34,038 nucleotides of DNA from Nonomuraea terrae (lineage in GTDB: Bacteria; Actinomycetota; Actinomycetes; Streptosporangiales; Streptosporangiaceae), in contig NZ_SMKQ01000081.1 of assembly GCF_004348995.1 (NCBI RefSeq), forward strand, positions 1 to 34,038. Reading direction: 5' to 3'. A program made the position numbers and the translations under genes. Each line of letters opens with the position of its first letter. Positions within the stretch are counted from its first letter, which is position 1. A model generated the notes under the pieces. The model did no database searches and was not told the DNA's origin. It worked only from the letters and a program-made list of their open reading frames with translations. Below are positions 14,248-22,154 of the stretch, one piece after another.

Positions 14248-16047
14248 ATGAGCACCCAAGCACCAGAACGCCTCGGCCCTTACCGGCTGGTCAGAAAGAT
14301 CGGCGAGGGTGGCATGGGCGTCGTCCACCTCGGTCTCGACGGCGAGGGCCGCGAGGTCGCCGTCAAGGTCCTCCATCCGCACGTGGCGGCCGACCTCAAG
14401 GCGCGCGACCGGCTCACCCGCGAGGTCGAGACCATGCGCCGGGTGCGCAGCCCGTACGTCGCGGAGGTGATCGACGCCGAGTTGGTCGGCGGTCAGCCGT
14501 ACGTCGTCACGCGGTTCGCGCCCGGGCGCACGCTGGAGGAGACCGTCCTCACCGACGGTCCCCTGGAGGCCCGCGAGCTGATCAGGCTGGCCCAGGGGCT
14601 CTGCCAGGCGCTCGTGTCCATCCACGCGGCCGACGTCATCCATCGCGACTTCAAGCCGTCCAACGTGATGCTGGTCGACGGAGAGCCGCTGGTCATCGAC
14701 TTCGGCATCGCCCACCTGGTCAACGCCACCCGGCTGACGCAGACCGGCATGTTCGTCGGCACGCCCGGCTACCTCGCGCCCGAGATCATCCGCGACTCCG
14801 ACATCACCCAGGCCGCCGACGTGCACTCACTGGCCTCGACGGTGTTCTTCGCCGCCACCGGCGGGCCGCCGTTCGGCACGGGCACGTTCGAGGCGGTCTG
14901 CTTCAACATCATGGAAGGGCGGGCCCAGCTCGACAAGGCGCCCGCCTGGCTGCGCGGCTGGCTCTCCCGGGCCCTGCAGGTCGACGCGGAGGCCAGGCCC
15001 AGCGCGCCCGCGCTGCTGCGGATGGCCAGGGCGCTCGACCCGGCGGTGACCACGTTCAACGAGACGTCCTTCGAGGGGCCGACGGGCACCAAACGGCTGG
15101 CCGACCGCACCCGCACCATGGACTCGTTCTCCGATCTGCTGCCGCCGGTCGACTACGCCGAGCCGGCGCCGCCGCCTCCGCCGCCGCCCGCGCCGCGCCG
15201 TGAGGAGCGCCCGCCGCCCTACGTGCCCGCGCCGGTCGCGGCCCGGCCGTTGCCCCGCGCCGACCAGCGGGTGGCCGGCTATCCGGCCCCGACGCAGGCC
15301 AGGCCCGCGCCGCCGTCGCCCGCGCCGCGCCAGTACACCCCGCCGTCGGCCGCGCCGCGCCAGTACACCCCGCCCGCCGAGCGCAGGCGCTACCTGTTCG
15401 GCAGCCAGTTCGTCGGCCTGCTCACGCTGGTCACGTTGGTCGCGCTGACCGTCATGATGCCGGTCATGGTGGGCGCGATCGCCGTCGCGCTCGCGATCGT
15501 GCTGCGCACGGGCGAATACCTCTTCGGCGACCTCGTCAAGCGCCGCCAGACGCGCGGCAGCAGCGCCGCCGACCCGCTGCTCGTCCTGGTCGGCACCCCA
15601 TGGGCGCTGATCAAGTCCGCGCTCGTGTCGGTGGTGCACGTGCCGTTCGCGCTGCTGTTCGGCGTGTGCGTCTGGGGCGTGCTCCACTGGGCCGGGCAGA
15701 TGAGCGTCAACGAGGCCGCCGCCTACGCGGCGGGCGCCTTCGCGGCGGGCCTGTTCGTGCTGCCCGGCGGCGGCGCGCCGCGCCAGGCCGTCACCCGCAC
15801 GCTCACGAGCGTGCTGCGCAGCCCGGGGGCGGCCTTGGTCGCCGTCGTGCTCATGGGCGCGGCCGCGATGTTCGCGGTGATGTTCGCGCTGGGCCAGGAT
15901 CCCGTCTGGTCGCCCTGGCGGGCGCCCGAGTCGGTCATCGACGACCTGGCCGACGAGGCCACGCAGACCACGATGGGCCTCATCACGGGCCTGATCGGCA
16001 GCCTCATGGACGGGCTCGGGCTGGGGTTCGTGAATCCCTGGTCCTGA
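14248..16047 (+). CDS. Hanks-type Ser/Thr protein kinase, second of three paralogs, 599 aa
   Basis: The kinase domain is closely similar to that of its upstream neighbour: GEGGMGVV (19-26), Lys40 in VAVKVL, HRDFKPSN (132-139), DFG (151-153) and GTPGYLAPE. The catalytic loop has Phe for the usual Leu, a conservative change. A Pro/Ala-rich linker (about 305-375) contains a short tandem repeat in which APRQYTPP occurs twice. It is followed by hydrophobic segments such as FVGLLTLVTLVALTVMMPVM and two or three more up to residue 570. There are no PASTA or other sensor domains. The ATG at 14248, preceded by GGGAAGG, is preferred to the GTG at 14242. It is 16 bp after kinase 1 and 36 bp before kinase 3, so one transcript is likely. 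Confidence 0.92.
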   Translation: MSTQAPERLGPYRLVRKIGEGGMGVVHLGLDGEGREVAVKVLHPHVAADLKARDRLTREVETMRRVRSPYVAEVIDAELVGGQPYVVTRFAPGRTLEETVLTDGPLEARELIRLAQGLCQALVSIHAADVIHRDFKPSNVMLVDGEPLVIDFGIAHLVNATRLTQTGMFVGTPGYLAPEIIRDSDITQAADVHSLASTVFFAATGGPPFGTGTFEAVCFNIMEGRAQLDKAPAWLRGWLSRALQVDAEARPSAPALLRMARALDPAVTTFNETSFEGPTGTKRLADRTRTMDSFSDLLPPVDYAEPAPPPPPPPAPRREERPPPYVPAPVAARPLPRADQRVAGYPAPTQARPAPPSPAPRQYTPPSAAPRQYTPPAERRRYLFGSQFVGLLTLVTLVALTVMMPVMVGAIAVALAIVLRTGEYLFGDLVKRRQTRGSSAADPLLVLVGTPWALIKSALVSVVHVPFALLFGVCVWGVLHWAGQMSVNEAAAYAAGAFAAGLFVLPGGGAPRQAVTRTLTSVLRSPGAALVAVVLMGAAAMFAVMFALGQDPVWSPWRAPESVIDDLADEATQTTMGLITGLIGSLMDGLGLGFVNPWS

Positions 16048-16083
16048 GTGTCCTCGCCACCGCCCCGGGGGAGAGTGAGAGAT

Positions 16084-17310
16084 ATGAGCGACCACCTCGG
16101 CCCGTACGAGCTCCTCTCCCGGCTCGGCGCCGGCGGCTTCGGCGAGGTCCACCTGGCGCTCGATCACGAGGGGCGCACGGTCGCGGTCAAGGTGCTGCAT
16201 CCGCACGTCGCCGCCGACGGCGGCGCGCTGGCCCGGCTGGCGCGCGAGGTCGAGACCATGCGCAGGGTCGGGGGCACGCACATCGCCGAGGTGCTCGACG
16301 CCTCGCTGGACGGCGAACGCCCCTACCTCGTCACCCGTTACGTCCAGGGCAGGCCGCTCAGCGCCGTGCCCGTGCCGGTCGCCGATCTGCGGCGGCTGGC
16401 CGCCGGGCTGGCCGACGCGCTCCACGCCATGCACGAGGCGGGCGTCGTCCACCGCGACCTCAAGCCGGCCAACGTGATCGTGACCGAGGGCGAGCCCGTC
16501 GTGATCGACTTCGGCATCGCGAGCGCGCTCGACTCGCTGTCGGTCACCGCCTCCGGCGCGGTCGTCGGCACGCCCGGCTACCTCGCGCCCGAGATCCTGG
16601 AGGGCCGGGAGGCGGGCATGGAGGCCGACGTGTTCTCGTTCGGGGCGACGCTGGCCTACGCCGCCACCGGGCGGCAGCCGTACGGGCAGGGCCCGGCCTC
16701 GGCGGTCGCCTACCGGGTGGTGCACCACCCGCCCGACCTGGAGGGCGCGCCGGAGTGGCTGGAGCCGCTGTTACGCGCGTGCCTGTCCACCGAGCCCGCC
16801 GCACGGCCCACGGCCGCGCAGATCTGCGCCAAGCTCGGCGTCGCGCCCGTCTCACACGTGCGCCACGTCGTCCCGCCGCAGCCCGTCCCGGTGGTGCGCT
16901 CGCGGTCGGCCGGCGACGATCTGGAGACCCGCGAGTGGCGTCCCGGTCAGGAGCGGCACCGCCGTTCGGTGGAGGAGTCCAGGGCGCGGCACCGGGAGAA
17001 GGTGCGCCGGCGCTGGTTGATCGGCTCCGGCCTGTTCGTGTCGCTGCTGGCGGCCGCCGCCCGCGAGCCGTGGCCGGAGGTGGCGCTGTTCCTGCTGGCG
17101 GCGTACGCGCTGGCGGTCGTCTGCGACGCCGGGGTGGCGCTGGTCTCGCGCGGCCCCTACCGGCGCAGCCGCATGATCGTGGATTTCGTCTCCGTCGCGG
17201 GTGTGGTGGGGTTGTGCTTCGGGCTGGCCGCGATGTTCAGCACCCCCGTGCTCGCGTTGTTCGCGGGGACGGCGCTGGTCGTCGGGATCGTCTTCCTGTT
17301 GTCGGCATGA
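16084..17310 (+). CDS. Hanks-type Ser/Thr protein kinase, third of three paralogs, 408 aa
   Basis: The domain is complete: GAGGFGEVH (15-23), Lys36, HRDLKPAN (123-130), DFG (142-144) and GTPGYLAPE. It lacks the long proline-rich linker of its two neighbours. Instead a charged segment, ERHRRSVEESRARHREKVRR, precedes about four hydrophobic stretches at the C-terminus (WLIGSGLFVSLLAAAA, then ALFLLAAYALAVVCDAGVAL and two more). The ATG at 16084 follows GGGGGAGAGTGAGAG. The frame stays open upstream, but family similarity begins only at this ATG. It closes the three-kinase cluster. Targets are unknown. The shared head and divergent tails suggest duplication followed by change in the membrane part. 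Confidence 0.9.
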   Translation: MSDHLGPYELLSRLGAGGFGEVHLALDHEGRTVAVKVLHPHVAADGGALARLAREVETMRRVGGTHIAEVLDASLDGERPYLVTRYVQGRPLSAVPVPVADLRRLAAGLADALHAMHEAGVVHRDLKPANVIVTEGEPVVIDFGIASALDSLSVTASGAVVGTPGYLAPEILEGREAGMEADVFSFGATLAYAATGRQPYGQGPASAVAYRVVHHPPDLEGAPEWLEPLLRACLSTEPAARPTAAQICAKLGVAPVSHVRHVVPPQPVPVVRSRSAGDDLETREWRPGQERHRRSVEESRARHREKVRRRWLIGSGLFVSLLAAAAREPWPEVALFLLAAYALAVVCDAGVALVSRGPYRRSRMIVDFVSVAGVVGLCFGLAAMFSTPVLALFAGTALVVGIVFLLSA

Positions 17311-17390
17311 CCCGCTCGATGCGTACCGAATAAAGTTCGGTATGGTGGGAGACGGTAGCTGATGTGTGGCCGGCCGCCCGGGATGCCGGT

Positions 17391-17418
17391 TTGCGCGTAA
17401 GCTACCGGTGGGTAACAT
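17391..17418 (+). promoter_or_regulatory. Putative promoter of etfBA
   Basis: TTGCGC at 17391 and TAACAT at 17413 are separated by 16 bases. They lie within the 236-bp gap between the kinase cluster and etfB and would give a leader of about 120 bases. The gap holds no other gene that I can see. Confidence 0.35.
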
Positions 17419-17546
17419 AACCGCGACAACGACGGCAGACCCTCTGTCGGATGCCCGGTGGGGCACCTGGCAGTCTTGACAGATGCATTCGGCGCCGACC
17501 GCAGCCGCGGTGGCGCACGCGAACTACGGGAGGTCGGCCACCGGCC

Positions 17547-18326
17547 ATGAACATCGTCGTCTGCGTGAAGCAGGTCCCCGACACGGCTACCGAGCGCAAG
17601 CTGCGGTCCGATGACAACACGCTCGACCGCGACGCCGCCGACGGCGTGGTCAACGAGCTTGACGAGTACGCGGTCGAAGAGGCACTGAAGCTCAAGGAGG
17701 CCCACGGCGGTGAGGTGACCGTCCTCACCATGGGTCCGGCCAAGGCCACCGAGACCATCCGCAAGGCGCTGGCCATGGGCGCCGACAAGGCCGTCCATCT
17801 CAGTGACGACGCGCTCCACGGCTCCGACGCGCTGTCCACCTCGTACGCGATGGCCCAGGTGCTCAAGAAGATCGGGTTCGACCTGGTCATCCTCGGCTCG
17901 GAGTCCACCGACGCGCGCACCGGCGTGCTGGCCGCGATGCTCGCCGAGCGCCTCGGCACGGCGCAGCTCACGCTGGCCAACAAGGTCGACGTCGAGGGCT
18001 CCTCGATCAAGATCCAGCGCATCACCGACTACGGGTTCGACCGGGTCGAGGCCACGCTGCCGGCCGTCGTCTCCGTGGTTGAGAAGATCAACGAGCCGCG
18101 TTACCCGTCGTTCAAGGGCATCATGGCGGCCAAGAAGAAGCCGGTCGAGACGCTGGCCATCGGCGACGCCTCCATCGACGCCGCCCAGGTCGGCCTCGGC
18201 GCCGCCTGGTCCGAGGTGGTGGACTTCGCCGCCGCGCCGCCGCGCGCCGCCGGCACGATCGTCAAGGACGAGGGCGACGGTGGCGTGAGCGCCGCCGACT
18301 TCCTGGCGTCCAAGAAGTTCATCTGA
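17547..18326 (+). CDS. etfB: Electron transfer flavoprotein, beta subunit, 259 aa
   Basis: The N-terminus MNIVVCVKQVPDTATERKLR and the segment NELDEYAVEEALKLKEAHGG are hallmarks of EtfB/FixA. The AMP-binding region GADKAVHLSD and the long loop DLVILGSESTDARTGVLAAM are in place, and the length is normal. EtfB pairs with EtfA to accept electrons from acyl-CoA dehydrogenases and pass them to ETF:quinone oxidoreductase. The ATG at 17547 is the only start that gives the family N-terminus; GGGAGG lies 13 bases upstream, a little far. etfA starts 20 bp after the stop, so the two form an operon. It corresponds in position to fixA in the conserved actinobacterial block leading to mnmA and ligA. Confidence 0.97.
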   Translation: MNIVVCVKQVPDTATERKLRSDDNTLDRDAADGVVNELDEYAVEEALKLKEAHGGEVTVLTMGPAKATETIRKALAMGADKAVHLSDDALHGSDALSTSYAMAQVLKKIGFDLVILGSESTDARTGVLAAMLAERLGTAQLTLANKVDVEGSSIKIQRITDYGFDRVEATLPAVVSVVEKINEPRYPSFKGIMAAKKKPVETLAIGDASIDAAQVGLGAAWSEVVDFAAAPPRAAGTIVKDEGDGGVSAADFLASKKFI

Positions 18327-18346
18327 GAACGGGGGTTTTGAGAGAA

Positions 18347-19300
18347 ATGTCGGAGATTCTCGTTCTCGTCGAGCAGGTCGAAGGCGAGGTCAAGAAGGTC
18401 ACGCTCGAGCTGCTGACCCTGGCCCGCTCCCTCGGCGCTCCCGCCGCCGTCTGGGCCGGCCCGGGCATCACCGCCGAGGCCAAGGCCCGCCTGGCCGAGT
18501 ACGGCGCGGAGAAGATCTACGTCGCCGCCGGTGACGACATCGTCGACCACGTCGTCGCGCCCAAGGCCGAACTGCTCGCCCAGCTCGTCGCCGCCAAGTC
18601 GCCGGCCGCCGTGCTGGTGGCCGCCACGGCGGAGGGCAAGGAGGTCGCCGGCCGCCTGGCCGTCAAGACCGACTCGGGCGTCATCACCGACGCCGTCGGC
18701 CTGGGCGACGGCTTCGTGGCCGACCAGTCGATCTTCGGTGGCGGCATCAACGTGCACTCGCGGGTGCGCAGGGGTACGCCGATCATCGCCGTACGCCCCA
18801 ACTCGACCGCCCCTGAGGCCGCCGCGGGCGCGGGGGCCGAGGAGGAGGTCTCGGTCACCCTGTCCGACGCCGCCAAGGCCGCCCGCGTGGTCGAGCGGGT
18901 CAAGCAGGAGAAGGGCGCCCGGCCGGAGCTGACCGAGGCCGCGATCGTCGTCTCGGGCGGCCGCGGGGTCGGCTCGGCGGAGAACTTCTCGGTCATCGAG
19001 GAGCTGGCCGACTCGCTCGGCGCCGCCGTGGGCGCCTCCCGCGCCGCCACGGACGCCGGCTGGTACCCGCACCAGTTCCAGGTCGGGCAGACCGGTAAGA
19101 CGGTCTCGCCGCAGCTGTACATCGCGGCCGGCATCTCCGGGGCCATCCAGCACCGGGCGGGCATGCAGACCGCGAAGACCATCGTGGCCATCAACAAGGA
19201 CCCCGAGGCGCCCATCTTCGAGCTGGCCGACTACGGCGTGGTGGGCGACCTCCACCAGGTCGTCCCCCAGCTCACCGAGGAGGTCAAGAAGCGCAAGTAG
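18347..19300 (+). CDS. etfA: Electron transfer flavoprotein, alpha subunit, 317 aa
   Basis: The N-terminal domain begins MSEILVLVEQVEGEVKKVT. The C-terminal FAD-binding domain carries the EtfA signature: VVSGGRGVGSAENF, then VGASRAATDAGWYPHQFQVG, LYIAAGISGAIQH and ELADYGVVGDL. It forms the heterodimer with EtfB and holds the FAD. The ATG at 18347 is preferred to the TTG at 18338, as it gives the normal N-terminus. The gene is followed by a strong hairpin terminator, so the operon probably ends here. The residues that set the FAD environment (Arg and Ser in SRAATDAG) are present, so it should be functional. Confidence 0.97.
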   Translation: MSEILVLVEQVEGEVKKVTLELLTLARSLGAPAAVWAGPGITAEAKARLAEYGAEKIYVAAGDDIVDHVVAPKAELLAQLVAAKSPAAVLVAATAEGKEVAGRLAVKTDSGVITDAVGLGDGFVADQSIFGGGINVHSRVRRGTPIIAVRPNSTAPEAAAGAGAEEEVSVTLSDAAKAARVVERVKQEKGARPELTEAAIVVSGGRGVGSAENFSVIEELADSLGAAVGASRAATDAGWYPHQFQVGQTGKTVSPQLYIAAGISGAIQHRAGMQTAKTIVAINKDPEAPIFELADYGVVGDLHQVVPQLTEEVKKRK

Positions 19301-19320
19301 CGCTTCCAGACTCCCAGCGG

Positions 19321-19351
19321 GAAGCGGCGTCGCGCGATGCGGCGCCGCTTC
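19321..19351 (+). terminator. Intrinsic terminator after etfA
   Basis: GAAGCGGCG at 19321-19329 pairs with CGCCGCTTC at 19343-19351, a 9-bp stem with a 13-base loop, followed by TTCCATCTC. It lies between the convergent etfA and the small gene at 19379. Confidence 0.65.
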
Positions 19352-19378
19352 TTCCATCTCCCATCGGCCCCGGGTCCG

Positions 19379-19591
19379 TCACTCCTGGCCTTCAGGCCAC
19401 CGTTCTTGACTCTGAAGGATCGCCTTGTAGATCGCGTATCGCTTCGGGTCGCCGGAACGCGAATACGACCAGTGCGCGCCCTCGGCGCCGGGAATCGTGA
19501 CGTGGATGCTCTTCGTGCCGTCGTCGAACCACACGCCGTGTTCGACATAGACCGTCTTCGCCTTGGCGCTGAGCCGGAGTCTGATCGCCAC
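19379..19591 (-). CDS. Small conserved-looking protein, 70 aa, function unknown
   Basis: The GTG start at 19591 is preceded by GGAGGCGGCCT, an excellent ribosome site. The product begins MAIRLRLSAKAKTVYVEHGV and continues WFDDGTKSIHVTIPGAEGAH. The rest is mainly polar, ending in Glu. It has a beta-strand pattern at the start and no membrane segment or Cys. Codon use is like its neighbours. I do not recognise a family; small single-domain proteins of this style are common in actinomycetes. It lies downstream of the HIT gene on the same strand, 110 bp away, and ends before the etfA terminator. Confidence 0.6.
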   Translation of the reverse strand: MAIRLRLSAKAKTVYVEHGVWFDDGTKSIHVTIPGAEGAHWSYSRSGDPKRYAIYKAILQSQERWPEGQE

Positions 19592-19701
19592 AGGCCGCCT
19601 CCTCGAGATGTGGGGGTCCATCGTGGGCAGACGGCGGCCGCCCGGTCCATGGGGGTGGAAGGGCTGGATTCGACTGGCACGGCGCTCGTCCGTCCTCAGG
19701 C

Positions 19702-20199
19702 TCACGCCAGCGCCCGCCGGACGCGGCCGGCCAGGTCTTCGGCCTGCTCGCGGGTCCAGGGGATCAGGCCGTTCTCCGACATGAGCGCGTGGTACTGCTG
19801 CCGCTCGTACGGCGTGCCCGGTGGCAGCGGGGCCACGTGCCAGTGCAGGTGGGCGTTGCCCTGCCGGCTGCCGAGCGACAGCAGGTACGTGCGCTCCGAC
19901 GGCACCACCGACTCCACGGCCAGCGCGACCTTCCTGACCACCCGCATGAGCGCGAGGTAGTCGTCCTCGGACAGGTCGCGTACGACGTGCTCGACGTGCC
20001 GTTTCGGGCTCACCAGCAGGTAGCCGGGCAGGGTGGGGTAGCGGTTGAGGAAGGCCAGGTGGCGGTCGTCCTCGTAGACGATCTGCTCCAGGTCGTAGGC
20101 CGGGTCGCCGGCCACGATGGCGCAGATGAAGCAGGAGGACGACCGCACCCGCGCCTCGTACGCCCGGATGTCGAAGGGGACGTTCCTTTCGAGGGACAT
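19702..20199 (-). CDS. HIT-family (histidine triad) nucleotide hydrolase, 165 aa
   Basis: The histidine triad is NAHLHWHVAPL, with His117, His119 and His121 on alternate residues. SCFICAIVAG (Cys23, Cys26) is the usual zinc-binding start of HIT proteins. HIT hydrolases act on AMP-linked or Ap4A-like substrates through a His-AMP intermediate. The length and the C-terminal extension are within family range. The ATG at 20199 follows GAGG. It starts 16 bp downstream of the MFS gene on the same strand, so both are probably on one transcript. A functional link with the transporter is not evident. Cytoplasmic. Confidence 0.9.
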   Translation of the reverse strand: MSLERNVPFDIRAYEARVRSSSCFICAIVAGDPAYDLEQIVYEDDRHLAFLNRYPTLPGYLLVSPKRHVEHVVRDLSEDDYLALMRVVRKVALAVESVVPSERTYLLSLGSRQGNAHLHWHVAPLPPGTPYERQQYHALMSENGLIPWTREQAEDLAGRVRRALA

Positions 20200-20215
20200 G
20201 CCTCGATTGTGGCGG

Positions 20216-21403
20216 TCAGGCGGCGGCCTCGGCGGGCTCGCGTACCGGCAGAGGCGTGACCTGGGACGGCTCGTGGCCGGGGAGCAGGCGGGAGGCGCCG
20301 GCGATCAGCAGGCCGAGGACGACCGCGATGCCGAGCGCCGTGTGCAGTGAGGTCGCGTGCGACAGGTAGCCGATCACGACCGGGCCGAGCAGCAGCCCCG
20401 CGTACCCCATGGCGCCCGCCTGGGCGATCGCCGGCCCCGGGGCGTCGGTCGCGGTGCCCGCCAGCGACAGCGTCAGCGGCGAGATCGTCGCCACGCCGAG
20501 GCCCACGAAGAACATCGCCGCCACCGCCACCAGCGCCGCCGGCGCCAGCAGCACGGTGCTGAAGAACCCCGCCGTGGCCAGGCCGGAGACGGTCAGCATG
20601 CCGCGCACCCCGAACCTCGCCCGCAGCCGGTCGCCGGTCAGCCGGGCGACCAGCATGCCGACCTCGAACACCGGGTAGCCGAGCGCCGCCACCGCCTCGG
20701 GTGCGCCGAGCTCGTCGCGCAGGTAGAGGCCGTTCCAGTCGGCGACCGTGCCCTCCACCATGAAGGCGAAGAACATGATCGCGCCGAGCAGGTAGACGAT
20801 CGGCGGCATGCGGCGCCGTCCGCCCGTGTCCGTCGCGGAGGCGGGGGACTCCGGCAGGTACGTACGCCCGAGCAACGCCATGACCGGGAGCGAGACCAGC
20901 CCGACCAGCGCCACGTTCGCGGTGAACGGCAGGCCCGCGGCGATCGCCAGGCTGCCGAGCGCGCCCGCCGAGATGGCGCCCACGCACCAGCCGGCGTGCA
21001 TGCCGTTCATCAGGGGACGTCCGTACGCCTGCTCGACGGCGGAGCCCTGGGCGTTCATGGCGACGTCCACCATGCCGAAGGCCATGCCGAAGAACGCCAC
21101 GGCCACCAGCAGCAGCGGCAGGTTCGGGGCGAAGGCCACACCGATGAGGCCGAGCGCCGTCAGGGGACCGCCCGCCCGCAGGACCGCGCGGCTGCCCACG
21201 CGGGCCATGACGCGGCGCATGGATTGCATGGTGACCAGGGCGCCCAGGCCCCACACCAGCAGGATGGTGCCGACGGTGGCCTCGGTCAGGCCGAGTTTGT
21301 CGGTCAGGGCGGGGATGCGCACGGTCATCGTGCCCACCATCAGGCCGGCTAGGACGAAGGTGAGGACCGCCCCGTAACGGGCACTCCTCAGCTCGCTGGT
21401 CAT
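20216..21403 (-). CDS. MFS transporter, 12-helix type, 395 aa
   Basis: The protein has about 12 hydrophobic segments, beginning YGAVLTFVLAGLMVG. A cytoplasmic loop with SMRRVMARVGSRAVLRAGG after helix 2 resembles motif A of the major facilitator superfamily. VAFFGMAFGMVDVAMNAQGS near helix 4 is typical of the FucP-like or YbjJ-like branch. Substrate unknown; sugar or drug transport are both possible. The ATG at 21403 follows GTGAGGTG, and the upstream in-frame extension is not membrane-like. It is the second gene after a TetR on the same strand, with a 184-bp gap holding palindromes. TetR control is plausible but unproved. Confidence 0.88.
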   Translation of the reverse strand: MTSELRSARYGAVLTFVLAGLMVGTMTVRIPALTDKLGLTEATVGTILLVWGLGALVTMQSMRRVMARVGSRAVLRAGGPLTALGLIGVAFAPNLPLLLVAVAFFGMAFGMVDVAMNAQGSAVEQAYGRPLMNGMHAGWCVGAISAGALGSLAIAAGLPFTANVALVGLVSLPVMALLGRTYLPESPASATDTGGRRRMPPIVYLLGAIMFFAFMVEGTVADWNGLYLRDELGAPEAVAALGYPVFEVGMLVARLTGDRLRARFGVRGMLTVSGLATAGFFSTVLLAPAALVAVAAMFFVGLGVATISPLTLSLAGTATDAPGPAIAQAGAMGYAGLLLGPVVIGYLSHATSLHTALGIAVVLGLLIAGASRLLPGHEPSQVTPLPVREPAEAAA

Positions 21404-21419
21404 CAGACACCTCACTAGA

Positions 21420-21450
21420 GTCGTACTTTTTTCGTGCTTTTTCGTGACAA
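21420..21450 (-). promoter_or_regulatory. Weak putative promoter of the MFS gene
   Basis: On the minus strand TTGTCA (21450-21445) and TACGAC (21425-21420) are separated by 19 bases, longer than ideal. The boxes flank an A-rich stretch made of two similar CACGAAAAA units. Two GGCATGCC palindromes lie just upstream. Confidence 0.3.
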
Positions 21451-21452
21451 AA

Positions 21453-21471
21453 CAGGCATGCCTGGCATGCC
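21453..21471. promoter_or_regulatory. Paired palindromes upstream of the MFS gene
   Basis: CAGGCATGCCTG (21453-21464) is a perfect 12-bp palindrome. A second GGCATGCC follows at 21464-21471, nine bases on from the first. Direct and inverted symmetry next to a possible promoter suggests a regulator site; the regulator is unknown. Confidence 0.35.
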
Positions 21472-21562
21472 GCACGCCGCACCCGGGGGCGCGGCGTGTA
21501 CCCGCGGTCGGACGACCGAGGTGTTCAGGCGGGTGAGTGGCGCGCGAGGGCGCCGCGGAAAT

Positions 21563-21622
21563 CAGGCGGAGGGACGGAGCAGGGCTTTCAGGCGGACGGG
21601 CGGAGCAGGGCTTTCAGGCGGA
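21563..21622 (-). repeat. 26-bp tandem duplication covering the tetR stop codon
   Basis: Two copies of a 26-bp unit (21563-21588 and 21589-21614), differing at two bases, are followed by a third partial copy to 21622. The unit encodes the last residues of the TetR protein, including RPSA and the stop. The copy beyond the stop would encode the same ending. Confidence 0.75.
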
Positions 21623-22100
21623 GCTCCAGGGACTGGAGGTCCGCTTCGGTGTTGAGCTCCGGGTCGTGGCTCGCCACGTCCCACAGGCCCTCGCAGGCCA
21701 GCCGTACGATCTGGGCGGCCACCGGGTCGGGCTCCTCCGCCAGACCCTCGCGGTGCCAGCGGGTCATCGCGTCGCGCAGCGGCGCGAGCAGGTCGATGCT
21801 GCCCGAGGCGCTGGTCACGACGGCCCATCGGCGCTGCCGACCGGACCTCACGGAGACCAGCGTGGCGTCCAGATAGCGCTCGGTGTAGGTCTCACCGGGC
21901 TGGGCGGCCATCAGCTCGTCGAAGTCGTCGATCAACCGCTCCACCATGCCCTTGATCAGGGCTTCCTTGGAGCCGTAGTGGTAGAGCAGGCCACCCTTGC
22001 TCACGCCGGCGCGGTCGGCCACCGCGGACAGGGTCAGCGCGGCCGAGCCCTGGTCGCAGAGGATCTGCTCCGCCGCGTCCAAAAGCTCGTCCCTTCGCAT
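21588..22100 (-). CDS. TetR-family transcriptional regulator, 170 aa
   Basis: The helix-turn-helix domain is MRRDELLDAAEQILCDQGSA followed by AVADRAGVSKGGLLYHYGSK, ending in the TetR YHYGSK signature. The C-terminal domain, with LYHYGSKEALIKGMVERL and further helices, looks like the TetR_C type of short regulators. It starts at the ATG at 22100, eight bases after a TACAGT box, so its mRNA is probably leaderless. A 24-bp perfect palindrome overlaps this box. It should repress itself and the divergent cysteine desulfurase. Its 3' end carries a 26-bp tandem duplication. The MFS and HIT genes lie downstream on the same strand. Confidence 0.92.
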   Translation of the reverse strand: MRRDELLDAAEQILCDQGSAALTLSAVADRAGVSKGGLLYHYGSKEALIKGMVERLIDDFDELMAAQPGETYTERYLDATLVSVRSGRQRRWAVVTSASGSIDLLAPLRDAMTRWHREGLAEEPDPVAAQIVRLACEGLWDVASHDPELNTEADLQSLELRLKALLRPSA

Positions 22101-22107
22101 GCCCTGT

Positions 22108-22131
22108 ACTGTACCGTCCGGACGGTACAGT
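22108..22131. promoter_or_regulatory. 24-bp perfect palindrome, TetR operator overlapping the tetR -10 box
   Basis: The half-site ACTGTACCGTCC at 22108-22119 is followed directly by its exact reverse complement. The minus-strand -10 box TACAGT (22113-22108) lies in its left arm. The -35 zone of the plus-strand desulfurase promoter (about 22120-22125) lies in the right arm. Bound repressor would block both promoters. Confidence 0.8.
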
Positions 22132-22142
22132 CGCAAACGGGA

Positions 22143-22148
22143 TACGCT
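22143..22148 (+). promoter_or_regulatory. Putative -10 box of the cysteine desulfurase gene (leaderless)
   Basis: TACGCT ends seven bases before the GTG at 22155, so transcription would start at the G of the start codon. The TetR palindrome ends 12 bases upstream. Confidence 0.45.
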
Positions 22149-22154
22149 GGGCAG

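Noticed and set aside
17341..17346. TATGGT as another leaderless -10 box
   Set aside because: No start codon of a real gene follows within 20 bases, and etfB is 200 bp away.
17476..17481. A perfect TTGACA -35 box before etfB
   Set aside because: No TANNNT hexamer lies 16-19 bases downstream. The TTGCGC/TAACAT pair at 17391-17418 fits better.
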